Assembly (NCBI GenBank): GCA_905233965.1
Contig: CAJOFG010000058.1
Coordinates: forward strand, 2,713 to 9,023
Source: an uncultured Selenomonadaceae bacterium
GTDB taxonomy: Bacteria > Bacillota > Negativicutes > Selenomonadales > Selenomonadaceae
Direction: 5' to 3'
DNA length: 6,311 nucleotides
Below the pieces are notes generated by a model, which did not search any database, had not been told where the DNA came from, and was given only the letters and a program-made list of their open reading frames with translations. Numbering within the stretch: the first letter of the stretch is position 1; each line of letters begins with the position of its first letter. Positions 1 through 6,303 of the stretch are shown here, in pieces. The position numbers and the translations under genes are program-made.

Positions 1-73
1 CCATGAGCAAAATTTCCGCGAGTGCCGCCGACAAATTCGCGAGTACCGGGACAAAAAATTTTTTAATCATCAT
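1..73 (-). CDS. cydC: Start of a second ABC half-transporter, probably CydC (partial, runs off window)
   Basis: Only the first 24 codons are in the window, beginning with a double ATG (71-73, then 68-70) that overlaps the last codons of cydD in another frame. The frame is open to the window edge and reads MMIKKFFVPVLANLSAALAE followed by ILLM, a basic N-terminus running into a hydrophobic helix, as expected for the first transmembrane segment of an ABC exporter. A GAGG ribosome-binding site lies 6 nt upstream of the first ATG. The overlap implies tight co-translation with cydD, and CydC is the usual heterodimer partner of CydD. The assignment to CydC rests on this context plus the membrane-like start; no diagnostic domain is visible. 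Any other membrane protein following cydD remains possible. Confidence 0.6.
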   Translation of the reverse strand, partial: MMIKKFFVPVLANLSAALAEILLM

Positions 74-1604
74 CTTTAACCTCAAGCCGGACAATCATTT
101 CCGCGAAGTTCAAAACCGCCGGGCGGTGCGTAGCAATCAAAATCGTTTTGCGCGACGAAAATTTTTTCAGCAGGGACAAAACTTTCCCCTCCGTCACTTC
201 GTCAAGTCCGGCGGTCGGTTCGTCAAGCAAAATAAGCGGCGCATTTTTCAAAAGGGCGCGAACGAGTCCGAGCCGTTGCAACTGTCCGCGACTCAATTTT
301 TGTACGGCGTTCAAGTCCGGGAAATTTAAATTCAGCGCGGTTAAAAGTTCCGGCAAAAATTTTTCGTCGAGTTGCCCGAACACGGTGAAATTTTCCCGAA
401 GCGTCGCGTCGAACAGGTGCGGAGCTTGCGGCGTGTAAGAAATTTTTTCCCGGAGCGAGTCGCCCTGCATTTTTGAAATCGGCAGGTCGTTGAAAAAAAT
501 TTCGCCCTCCGTCGGCAAATTTATTCCCGCCAAAAGTTTTAACAGCGTCGATTTTCCGCTGCCGGATTCGCCGGTGAGCGCAACGATTTTTCCGGCGGGA
601 ATTTTTAAATTGATGTCGCGCAGTGCCGGAGATTTTTTTTCCGGGTATGTGAATGAAACTTTTTCGATTGAAATTTCCGGGGGCACTCTGAATTTTTCGA
701 CGAAGGATTTTTTCTCCGACTCCGTCCGGAAAAAATTTACCGCGTCCCGGCTTGACATTGCGACGTGGAAGGCAATTCCGATTTTTCGGAGCGGCAAAAA
801 AAATTCCGGCGCGATTAACAGCAAAAATAATGCCGTGTCAAATTCGATGTCGCCGGACACGAGCCGCAAGCCCAAAGTCACGGCGACCAACGCGATACTC
901 AGCGTCGTTATCAATTCCAGCGCGAACGAGGAGACGAACGCCAATTTTAAAACGTCGAGAGTTGCCGCTGAAGATTTTTCCGACGCGCTTTTCAATTTCG
1001 CCGCCGCCGCATTGATTCGCCCGAACATTTTTAAAGTTGTCACAGCCGCCAGGAGTTCCCGAAATTCTCCGTTGAGTTTTTGCAATTCGGCAAGTGCGCG
1101 CGAATTTTTTTCCGCCGTCGTCCTGCCGATTAAGTACAGGAGCAACGGGGAAATCGGCAAAGTCAAAAATAAAATTCCGGCGGTGAGCAAGTCGGAGAAA
1201 ACGGCGCAGACCAAAAAAATCGGGAGCAGAATTAAAATGCCGGCGACGTGCGGCGCGACTTTTGAAAAAAATTCGTCGAGAGTTTTTACCGTGTCGAAAA
1301 TCAAAGTCAGCAGTTCGCCGCCGGGAATTTCCCGGCGAAAAATTTCTTCGTGCAATTTTTTTCTCACCGACGTTTGAACAATTTCGGACAGCCGGGAAAA
1401 AAATTTTTCCTCAAAGTTTGCGACGAAAAATCTTGCCGACAAAAGTAAAAGGAATTGCGCCAAAATTTCCGGCGATCCGGAATTTACGAAACGCACCAAA
1501 AATTTTGCGGCGAGAACAATAAAAAAGCCTTCCGCGATTTTGCAAAAGAAAATTTCGCCGAAGACCTTTTTATTTTGTTTTATAAAGTTAATGTTCGCGA
1601 ACAT
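63..1604 (-). CDS. cydD: CydD-type ABC exporter half-transporter (membrane + ATPase domains)
   Basis: 513-aa type-I ABC exporter half, slightly shorter than the usual 550-590 aa. Residues 1-290 form the membrane domain, with hydrophobic segments near 22-40, 47-62, 118-160 (two) and 222-272 (two). Hallmarks of the CydD family are PGGELLTLIFDTVKTLDEFF (94-113) and APEFFLPLRKIG (265-276). The ATPase domain follows: Walker A GESGSGKST (345-353), Q-loop Q393, signature LSRGQ (437-441), Walker B LILLDEP (457-463) with catalytic E462, D-loop near 465-469 and switch H493, so it should be active. In known bacteria CydDC exports cysteine/glutathione and/or handles heme, and is needed to assemble cytochrome bd oxidase. 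The partner seems to follow directly (overlap at 73). cydAB are not in the window. The ATG at 1604 is the only sensible start, because later start codons fall in the first helix, yet no Shine-Dalgarno is visible. A generic lipid/peptide ABC exporter is less likely. Confidence 0.85.
   Translation of the reverse strand: MFANINFIKQNKKVFGEIFFCKIAEGFFIVLAAKFLVRFVNSGSPEILAQFLLLLSARFFVANFEEKFFSRLSEIVQTSVRKKLHEEIFRREIPGGELLTLIFDTVKTLDEFFSKVAPHVAGILILLPIFLVCAVFSDLLTAGILFLTLPISPLLLYLIGRTTAEKNSRALAELQKLNGEFRELLAAVTTLKMFGRINAAAAKLKSASEKSSAATLDVLKLAFVSSFALELITTLSIALVAVTLGLRLVSGDIEFDTALFLLLIAPEFFLPLRKIGIAFHVAMSSRDAVNFFRTESEKKSFVEKFRVPPEISIEKVSFTYPEKKSPALRDINLKIPAGKIVALTGESGSGKSTLLKLLAGINLPTEGEIFFNDLPISKMQGDSLREKISYTPQAPHLFDATLRENFTVFGQLDEKFLPELLTALNLNFPDLNAVQKLSRGQLQRLGLVRALLKNAPLILLDEPTAGLDEVTEGKVLSLLKKFSSRKTILIATHRPAVLNFAEMIVRLEVKDDD
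80..83 (-). promoter_or_regulatory. Ribosome-binding site for the partial cydC-like gene
   Basis: The minus strand reads GAGG TTAAAG ATG. A GAGG core sits 6 nt before the first ATG and 9 nt before the second, inside the 3' end of cydD. This supports a real overlapping start there rather than a chance open frame. Confidence 0.6.
1591..1604. repeat. Perfect 14-bp palindrome over the cydD start codon
   Basis: ATGTTCGCGAACAT is its own reverse complement and includes the cydD ATG. In RNA it could fold as a 5-bp stem with a CGCG loop. It is not followed by a U-run, so it does not look like an intrinsic terminator. It could be an operator, a weak translation-masking hairpin, or chance, since it also encodes Met-Phe-Ala-Asn. 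Confidence 0.5.
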
Positions 1605-1616
1605 AATTTTTAAATT

Positions 1617-1967
1617 TGGTGGAGATGAGGAGAATCGAACTCCTGTCCGAAAATGACGCCACTCAACTTTCTCCGGGCGCAGAGGGTGATTGATTTAAAT
1701 TCGGATCGGCTCACCGACAAACCGAAACGAATCTGTCACCGAAAAAAATTCCCCGACTGTTACGGTGCCTTGCAACCGGGTATCCCGCTTTGACCTTCGA
1801 CCCGACTTAGCGGGAAATCAATCGGCGAAGGCCGGCATCAAGCTGCCAGAGCGTAATCTTCGTTCGCTTTTATTTTAAAGCAAATTTTCCCCTTACTGAA
1901 CCGGTTCGAGGAGCCCGGTGCCCGCTTATCAAATTTCGTCCATCCCCGTCGAAACCATTACATCCCC
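1617..1967 (-). ncRNA. ssrA: Transfer-messenger RNA (tmRNA, one-piece)
   Basis: 351-nt tmRNA, which with SmpB rescues stalled ribosomes and tags the unfinished protein for proteolysis. The 5' end has the conserved GGGGAUGUAAUGGUUUCGAC start. The 3' end has the T-arm (GGAG-UUCGAUU-CUCC) and CAUCUCC-A-CCA. The 5' GGGGAUG and 3' CAUCUCC pair over 7 bp with a G-U wobble at the third pair, the alanyl-tRNA synthetase identity element, and A is the discriminator base. CCA is genome-encoded at 1617-1619. The messenger part encodes ANEDYALAA then UGA. The continuous order of 5' tRNA half, tag and 3' tRNA half shows the standard one-piece form, not a permuted two-piece form. It lies 74 nt after the yvcK stop codon begins and has its own promoter at 1987-2015. 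No intrinsic terminator is visible between it and cydD. Confidence 0.97.
1838..1867 (-). other. tmRNA tag-peptide reading frame (ANEDYALAA + stop)
   Basis: Read on the minus strand: GCG AAC GAA GAT TAC GCT CTG GCA GCT TGA. With the alanine carried by tmRNA itself, the added tag would be A-ANEDYALAA. It ends in the ALAA degron recognised by ClpXP-type proteases. The resume codon is most likely the GCG at 1865-1867, after an A-rich stretch; its exact position is inferred from family pattern. Confidence 0.9.
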
Positions 1968-1986
1968 TTTAAAAAAATTTTTCGGA

Positions 1987-2015
1987 ATTTTATCACGCAA
2001 CGCTTACAATGTCAA
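1987..2015 (-). promoter_or_regulatory. Sigma-70/SigA promoter of the tmRNA gene
   Basis: On the minus strand a perfect -35 TTGACA (2010-2015) is followed by a 17-nt spacer and the -10 TAAAAT (1987-1992), one mismatch from consensus. Transcription should start near 1979-1981, about a dozen nt before the mature tmRNA 5' end at 1967. This gives a short leader for RNase P to remove. Confidence 0.88.
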
Positions 2016-2018
2016 ATC

Positions 2019-2029
2019 AAAAATTTTTT
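2019..2029 (-). promoter_or_regulatory. UP-element-like A/T block upstream of the tmRNA promoter
   Basis: The minus strand reads AAAAAATTTTT, then GAT, then the TTGACA -35 box. By eye it matches 10 of 11 positions of the AAAWWTWTTTT core of the UP-element consensus bound by the RNA polymerase alpha C-terminal domain. A/T runs of this type are common across the window, so chance is possible. Confidence 0.45.
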
Positions 2030-2039
2030 CTGCCGGGAT

Positions 2040-3306
2040 TCAAAATTTCGTTCGCGGTCCCATTTCGTAAACAATTTTCATGACTTCCCGACAAAGTTTT
2101 TCCGGATCGTGACGACCGGGATCGGTTTCGCTGGACAAGTCCGCTTTGATTAAACCCATGCCGAGCGCGTTAATTTTTTCGTCGTCAATCTCAACCGGTT
2201 GAGAATTTACCGATTCGCAAAACTCCGGAGAAATCGGTGTCGAATTTACCAAAACATAATCAATCGTGCCTTTGCCGGTGTGATCCAAAATTGCTTTGGC
2301 GTGCATTGATGCGGTGTATTTGTCAGTTTCGCCCGGCTGAGTCATCACGTTGCAAATATAAATTTTTATCGCTTTGGAATGTTTCAGAGCCTGCGCCACG
2401 CCTTCAACCAAAAGATTCGGCATGATACTTGTGTAAAGACTGCCCGGACCCAAAATTATCGCGTCGGCATTTTCAATCGCTTCCAGAGCGGCGGGAACGG
2501 CATTAACTTTTTTCGGGAAGAGTTGGACGCGCCGAATTTTTTTTCTGACTTCCGGAATGTGCGATTCGCCTTCGACAACCGTCCCGTCCTGCATAATCGC
2601 GTCAAGTCGAACGCTTTCCTTGCTGGCCGGAATCACACGACCTTTGACCGCCAAAACTTTTGACGACTCTTTCAGCGCGGTTTCCATGTCACCGGTAACT
2701 TCGTTCATCGCGGCGATAAACAAATTTCCGAAACTGTGTCCCGCCAGTGCCGTCGAACCTTCAAAGCGATATTGAAAAAGTTTTTCCATCAACGGTTCGG
2801 TGTCGGCGAGAGCGACAAGACAATTTCGCAAATCGCCCGGCGGAATTATTCCGAGCTCTTCGCGAAGTCTGCCGGAACTTCCTCCGTCATCGGCAACGGT
2901 AACGACTGCGGAAACATTTCTTGGACAAGCCGTGTCCCCCGCCGATAACCGTGACTGCCGGTCCGCGTCCCAATTTTCTTTCGCGATAAACCAAGTCAAC
3001 GAGAGTTTCCGACCGGTCCGGAATCAGCACGGCGATTATCGAACGAATTATCGAACGGGTTGCAATCATCATCAGTGTGAACCCGATTAAGACAATCACC
3101 ACGCCGATAATCATCGTCACCATGTAATTGTAACTTCCGACAGTCAGATAGACGAGTCGGAAAATTTCTTCTTCGGCACGGCTCAAATATTCGTAGTTGA
3201 AAGCGAGTGCCGCTCCGAAACTTGTGAGGATAACGCCGACGGAAAAAAGCAACAGCCAGCGTTTCATCTTCATTCCGGGATAAAACCACTTAAACAGCCG
3301 GAGCAT
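2040..3306 (-). pseudogene. yvcK: yvcK (gluconeogenesis factor, CofD-like), frame-disrupted
   Basis: YvcK-family proteins bind UDP-sugars, support growth on gluconeogenic carbon and affect cell shape and PBP localisation in Bacillus subtilis. The ATG at 3306 has a good ribosome-binding site. Residues 1-110 form a membrane anchor: KWFYPGMKMKRW, helices near 18-37 and 60-82, then a basic segment. The Rossmann start VTVIGGGHGLS (118-128) follows, and this frame then ends after 11 nonsense residues at about 2887. The family sequence resumes in the next frame at about 2918 as NVSAVVTVADDGGSSGRLRE and continues to TGA at 2040-2042. It keeps IIPPGDLRN, STALAGHSFGNL, ILGPGSLYTSIMPN and CNVMTQPGETDKY. 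Between the halves only 4 nt replace what family members encode as about 11 residues (xLLRGLKxxxx), so roughly 29 nt seem lost. The rest is intact, so the lesion is recent or an assembly error. The second-frame ORF beginning at TTG 2999 is an artefact. Confidence 0.85.
2914..2926 (-). other. Frame-change / small deletion junction in yvcK
   Basis: On the minus strand the upstream frame reads TTG TCC AAG AAA TGT, while the family-like downstream frame reads AAT GTT TCC GCA, one nt out of phase. GLS is therefore joined to NVSAVV by only AAGA. The conserved LLRGLK helix following the glycine-rich loop is absent from both frames. Confidence 0.75.
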
Positions 3307-3313
3307 TTAAAAA

Positions 3314-3319
3314 CCTCTT
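3314..3319 (-). promoter_or_regulatory. Ribosome-binding site of yvcK
   Basis: AAGAGG lies 7 nt upstream of the yvcK ATG at 3304-3306, in the 19-nt gap after rapZ. It fixes the start and shows that the membrane-anchor region is meant to be translated. Confidence 0.75.
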
Positions 3320-3325
3320 TTTGTC

Positions 3326-4243
3326 TCAAACTTCCCGGACATCATTTTTCATCAAATCGCGGTGTTCCAAATTTGCGTTGTAACCTTTTTTGACGAGCAG
3401 GGAAAAAATATGTCCGGCGACGTAAACACTTCTGTGCATACCTCCGGTGCAACCGATCGCAATGACGAGTTGACTTTTTCCCTCTTTGACGTATTGGGGA
3501 ACGAGAAATTCCAAAAGTGAATCGACGCGTTTCAAAAATTCCTGAGTTGCCGGTTTTTCCTCGATATATGCGGCGACTTCCGGAACGGCTCCGCTTTTGT
3601 GGCGAAGTGAGTCGATATAAAACGGGTTCGGCAGAAAACGAACGTCAAGAACCATGTCCGCGTCGAGCGGCATACCGAATTTGAAACCGAACGACAGGAC
3701 GGAAATATTCATTTCGATGCCGTCATTTTTCCCGAAAATCTGTTTGATTTTGTCGCGCAAATTCGCGGTGGTGAAATTTGAAGTGTCGATAACGTAAGTT
3801 GCTTTTTTCCGAACGGCGGCAAGTCGCGCCCGTTCTTTTGCAACACCTTCCGAAATTCTGGACGCGGGAGCCATCGGATGACTGCGCCGCGTTTCTTTGT
3901 ACCGGCGAATAATCACGTCGTCGGATGCGTCCATGAAAAGCATTTCGTATTCCCTGTCGGTCTTATCCATTTCTTCGAGAACCTGCAGGAGGTTGTCAAA
4001 AAATTCTCTGCTCCGGGTATCGACGACGAAAACAATTCGGCTGACCCGGTGCGACGCATGAGAACAAAGTTCCATAAATTTCGGGATAAAAACCGGCGGC
4101 AAGTTGTCCACGCAGAAAAATCCCAAGTCCTCCAAAAATCTGCAGGCTTGAGTTTTTCCGCTCCCGCTCAATCCCGTTACGATAATTATTCGCGAACGTT
4201 CAAAACTTTTTTCCTCCAAAGGATTTTGTAAAATTTTTTCCAT
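3326..4243 (-). CDS. rapZ: RapZ/YvcJ family P-loop nucleotide-binding protein
   Basis: 305 aa from the preferred ATG; family members are about 285-295 aa. The N-terminal kinase-like domain has Walker A GLSGSGKT (24-31), then DLGFFCVDNLPP (39-50) and MLFMDASDDVIIRRYKETRRSHP (101-123). The C-terminal domain has the conserved SFGFKFGMPLDADMVLDVRFLPNPF block (184-208), GCTGGMHRSV (264-273) and a terminal HRD (294-296). In E. coli RapZ is an RNA-binding adaptor that senses glucosamine-6-phosphate and controls GlmS through small RNAs. In Bacillus YvcJ hydrolyses nucleotides and its role is less clear, so an RNA-adaptor role here is not established. The gene sits between a cell-wall transpeptidase and yvcK, the usual rapZ-yvcK pair, and ends 19 nt before yvcK. 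A TTG at 4258 in the same frame would add five residues but has no ribosome-binding site, so the ATG at 4241-4243 is chosen. Confidence 0.93.
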   Translation of the reverse strand: MEKILQNPLEEKSFERSRIIIVTGLSGSGKTQACRFLEDLGFFCVDNLPPVFIPKFMELCSHASHRVSRIVFVVDTRSREFFDNLLQVLEEMDKTDREYEMLFMDASDDVIIRRYKETRRSHPMAPASRISEGVAKERARLAAVRKKATYVIDTSNFTTANLRDKIKQIFGKNDGIEMNISVLSFGFKFGMPLDADMVLDVRFLPNPFYIDSLRHKSGAVPEVAAYIEEKPATQEFLKRVDSLLEFLVPQYVKEGKSQLVIAIGCTGGMHRSVYVAGHIFSLLVKKGYNANLEHRDLMKNDVREV

Positions 4244-4246
4244 AAA

Positions 4247-4254
4247 CACCACCC
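4247..4254 (-). promoter_or_regulatory. Ribosome-binding site deciding the rapZ start
   Basis: GGGTGGTG lies 3 nt before the ATG at 4243. The GTGGTG part matches GAGGTG of the anti-Shine-Dalgarno complement at 5 of 6 positions, with the core about 5 nt from the ATG. The alternative TTG at 4258 is preceded only by A/T runs. Confidence 0.5.
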
Positions 4255-4284
4255 GCAAAAAAATTTAAATCTTTGAAAATGTTA

Positions 4285-6303
4285 CTACGGCGTGAACGAA
4301 ACTTTTATCCGCGTCCCTTTTTTGACGACCGTACCCGGCGCGATACTTTGATTTGCGCCGAAACCGGAGCCGCTGCTCTCGAAGTCCAAACCGACTTCCG
4401 ATGCAACACGCGCCGATTCGCGAATACTCTTTCGCCGGAAATCCGGGACGACAACACTGCCTTCCGGGACTTCTGCAGGCTCCGGAATTTTTTCCGGCTC
4501 CGGTGCATTATCATTGCCGATTGACGAAATCAGCGCGTCACCTTCGCCGACTTCTTCCGAAAATTCATCTTCGGCGGCAAGCGGCGCGTCGCTCGGCTCA
4601 ATTCTCATGTACCGGAAAACTTGCGAAAAAATTCTGCCGGCAACCGGCGCGGCAATTTGTCCGCCGTAAAAAATTCCGCTCGGCTCGTCAATCATGACAA
4701 GCAAAGCAATTTGCGGATTTTCGACAGGTCCGAATCCGCAGAAAGATGCAATGTATCTGCCTTCGCTGTAACCGGTGCCGCTCTCGTTTACCTTTTGCGC
4801 CGTACCGGTTTTTCCCGCGACGCGATAGCCGCGAACCGACGCTTTTTTGCCGCCGCCGGAGCTGACGACTTGTTCCAAAAGACCGACAAGCGTTTTGTCG
4901 GTCGCCGGATCAATCGTCTGCCGGACTTCTTCGACTTTTGTTTCGGAATAGGTTGAGCCGTTCGCGTTCTTAATCATCTTGACGATGTGCGGCTTGAGGA
5001 GTACGCCGTTATTCGCAATCGCGCTGACTGCCGTGACAAGTTGCAAGGGAGTTACCGCGATACTCTGACCGATAGCCATTGTCGCAATATCGGAGTCAAC
5101 CATTTCCTCCGGTTCGTACAAAATGCCGGGTTCTTCGCCGGGCAATTCAATTCCGGTTTGTTCGCCGAATCCGAAAAGTTTTGCATACTTACATAATTTT
5201 TCCGCGCCCAAATCCAAACCGACGAGAGCAAAGCCGGTGTTCAGCGACTGTTTGACCACGTCGGCAAAAGTTACCGTTCCGAAACTTGCGCCGTTCCAGT
5301 TTTGAATCCTCTTGCCGGAAACCATGACGTAACCCGGATCGACAAAAATTTGGTTGGGCGAAACGATACCTTCTTGAAGAGCCGCACCGGCGGTTATGGA
5401 TTTAAAAGTTGAGCCCGGCTCGTAAATGTAAGACACAGCCCGATTTTTCCAAACTTCCGGCGCGTAGTCCCAGAAACGATTGGGATTGTAAGACGGGCGA
5501 CTTGCCATTGCCAAAATTTCTCCGGTCTTGGGATCCATCGCAACACAAGTTATCGCTATCGGTCCGGTTTCAGCCATTGCCCTGTCAAGCTCCTGCTCCA
5601 CGATAAATTGAATCGCGCTGTCGATTGTCAGCTGAATTGTCTTGCACCTGTCGCCCTGATAACCGTGACGCGCGAAAATTGAATCCAAAATCGGGCGCGA
5701 CTGTCTGTCCGTGTACAAAAATGATTCGGTGACTTCGCCCTTGATATATTTGTCAAAAGCCTGTTCGATACCGTCAAGCCCTTTGTCGTCCGTGCCGACG
5801 AACCCGATTAAATTCGCCGCGAGTACATCGTTCGGATAATATCGTTTCGCTTCGTCACGGAACCCCAGACAGACGGAATAGCCTTTATCGCGAATCAGAG
5901 TTCGCACCGCCTCATATTCCGACTGCTCCATTCTGCGCTTGACCCAGACGAATCCTCCGCCGGCTTTTATGTCCTCCAAAATTTCTTCTTCGCTTTTACC
6001 GATAAGCGGCGAAAGGTCTGCGGCAAGTTGCGTCGGATTTTCGACGTGATTGGGATCGACGAAAAGAGATTTCGTCATGGTGCTTACCGCCAACTCTCTG
6101 CCGTTCCTGTCGATAATCGCGCCGCGCGGAGATTGGACGAGATAATCTTGCCCGACTTGGTAGCGCATACGTTCGGCAAGCTCACTTCCCTGAACGAGTT
6201 GCAACCAGCCGTATCGACACATGACGATGAATATTCCGGCGAGCATGGCGAACACGAGGATGGAAATTCTCTGCTGAACTTTTTTTCTGTCGTTTTTATT
6301 CAT
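4285..6303 (-). CDS. Class B penicillin-binding protein (FtsI/SpoVD type) with one PASTA domain
   Basis: 672-aa D,D-transpeptidase that crosslinks peptidoglycan outside the membrane, beside a SEDS glycosyltransferase. A short basic cytoplasmic tail is followed by one membrane anchor (about 13-30). The pedestal/dimerisation domain starts with RGAIIDRNGRELAVS (60-74) and runs to about 215. The transpeptidase domain carries all three active-site motifs: S298-T-F-K301 with the acylated serine, S353-L-N355 and K498-T-G500. A Pro/Glu-rich linker (about 570-612) leads to one PASTA domain (about 615-672, starting VVVPDF). A single PASTA and this length fit the SpoVD/PBP2 group; B. subtilis PbpB has two. 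Whether it serves division or sporulation cannot be told from sequence. The ATG at 6301-6303 gives a natural N-terminus, but the frame stays open to the window edge 8 nt upstream and no ribosome-binding site is visible there. The stop is 41 nt before the preferred rapZ ATG, with no terminator visible between them, which suggests an operon. Confidence 0.94.
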   Translation of the reverse strand: MNKNDRKKVQQRISILVFAMLAGIFIVMCRYGWLQLVQGSELAERMRYQVGQDYLVQSPRGAIIDRNGRELAVSTMTKSLFVDPNHVENPTQLAADLSPLIGKSEEEILEDIKAGGGFVWVKRRMEQSEYEAVRTLIRDKGYSVCLGFRDEAKRYYPNDVLAANLIGFVGTDDKGLDGIEQAFDKYIKGEVTESFLYTDRQSRPILDSIFARHGYQGDRCKTIQLTIDSAIQFIVEQELDRAMAETGPIAITCVAMDPKTGEILAMASRPSYNPNRFWDYAPEVWKNRAVSYIYEPGSTFKSITAGAALQEGIVSPNQIFVDPGYVMVSGKRIQNWNGASFGTVTFADVVKQSLNTGFALVGLDLGAEKLCKYAKLFGFGEQTGIELPGEEPGILYEPEEMVDSDIATMAIGQSIAVTPLQLVTAVSAIANNGVLLKPHIVKMIKNANGSTYSETKVEEVRQTIDPATDKTLVGLLEQVVSSGGGKKASVRGYRVAGKTGTAQKVNESGTGYSEGRYIASFCGFGPVENPQIALLVMIDEPSGIFYGGQIAAPVAGRIFSQVFRYMRIEPSDAPLAAEDEFSEEVGEGDALISSIGNDNAPEPEKIPEPAEVPEGSVVVPDFRRKSIRESARVASEVGLDFESSGSGFGANQSIAPGTVVKKGTRIKVSFTP

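Noticed and set aside
3..1522. Several plus-strand open frames (for example 3-329, 148-438, 490-1377) opposite cydD
   Set aside because: Their products are low-complexity Ser/Arg/Lys/Phe-rich with no recognisable domain, and they lie antisense to a clear ABC transporter with all motifs intact. They are shadows.
1561..1616. Intrinsic terminator for tmRNA
   Set aside because: The only hairpin candidate (palindrome 1591-1604) has a short stem and is not followed by a U-run; it also contains the cydD start.
2914..2926. Programmed ribosomal frameshift in yvcK
   Set aside because: No slippery heptamer or stimulating structure is evident, and shifting frame would still leave about ten conserved residues missing.
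2040..2999. A separate 319-aa gene starting at TTG 2999
   Set aside because: Its first 27 residues are the out-of-frame reading of conserved YvcK sequence, and it lacks the glycine-rich loop. It is the downstream part of disrupted yvcK.
2996..3289. 97-aa minus-strand frame overlapping the yvcK membrane anchor
   Set aside because: The overlapping frame has a ribosome-binding site and a sensible two-helix anchor; this one is Arg/Asp-rich nonsense.
4244..4284. Terminator or promoter between the PBP and rapZ
   Set aside because: The short gap is A/T-rich with no GC hairpin and no paired -35/-10 boxes with acceptable spacing.
2237..5606. Plus-strand open frames opposite yvcK, rapZ and the PBP (for example 2379-2663, 2800-3090, 3878-4231, 4353-4697)
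   Set aside because: All are antisense to conserved family genes, with no ribosome-binding signal or domain seen.
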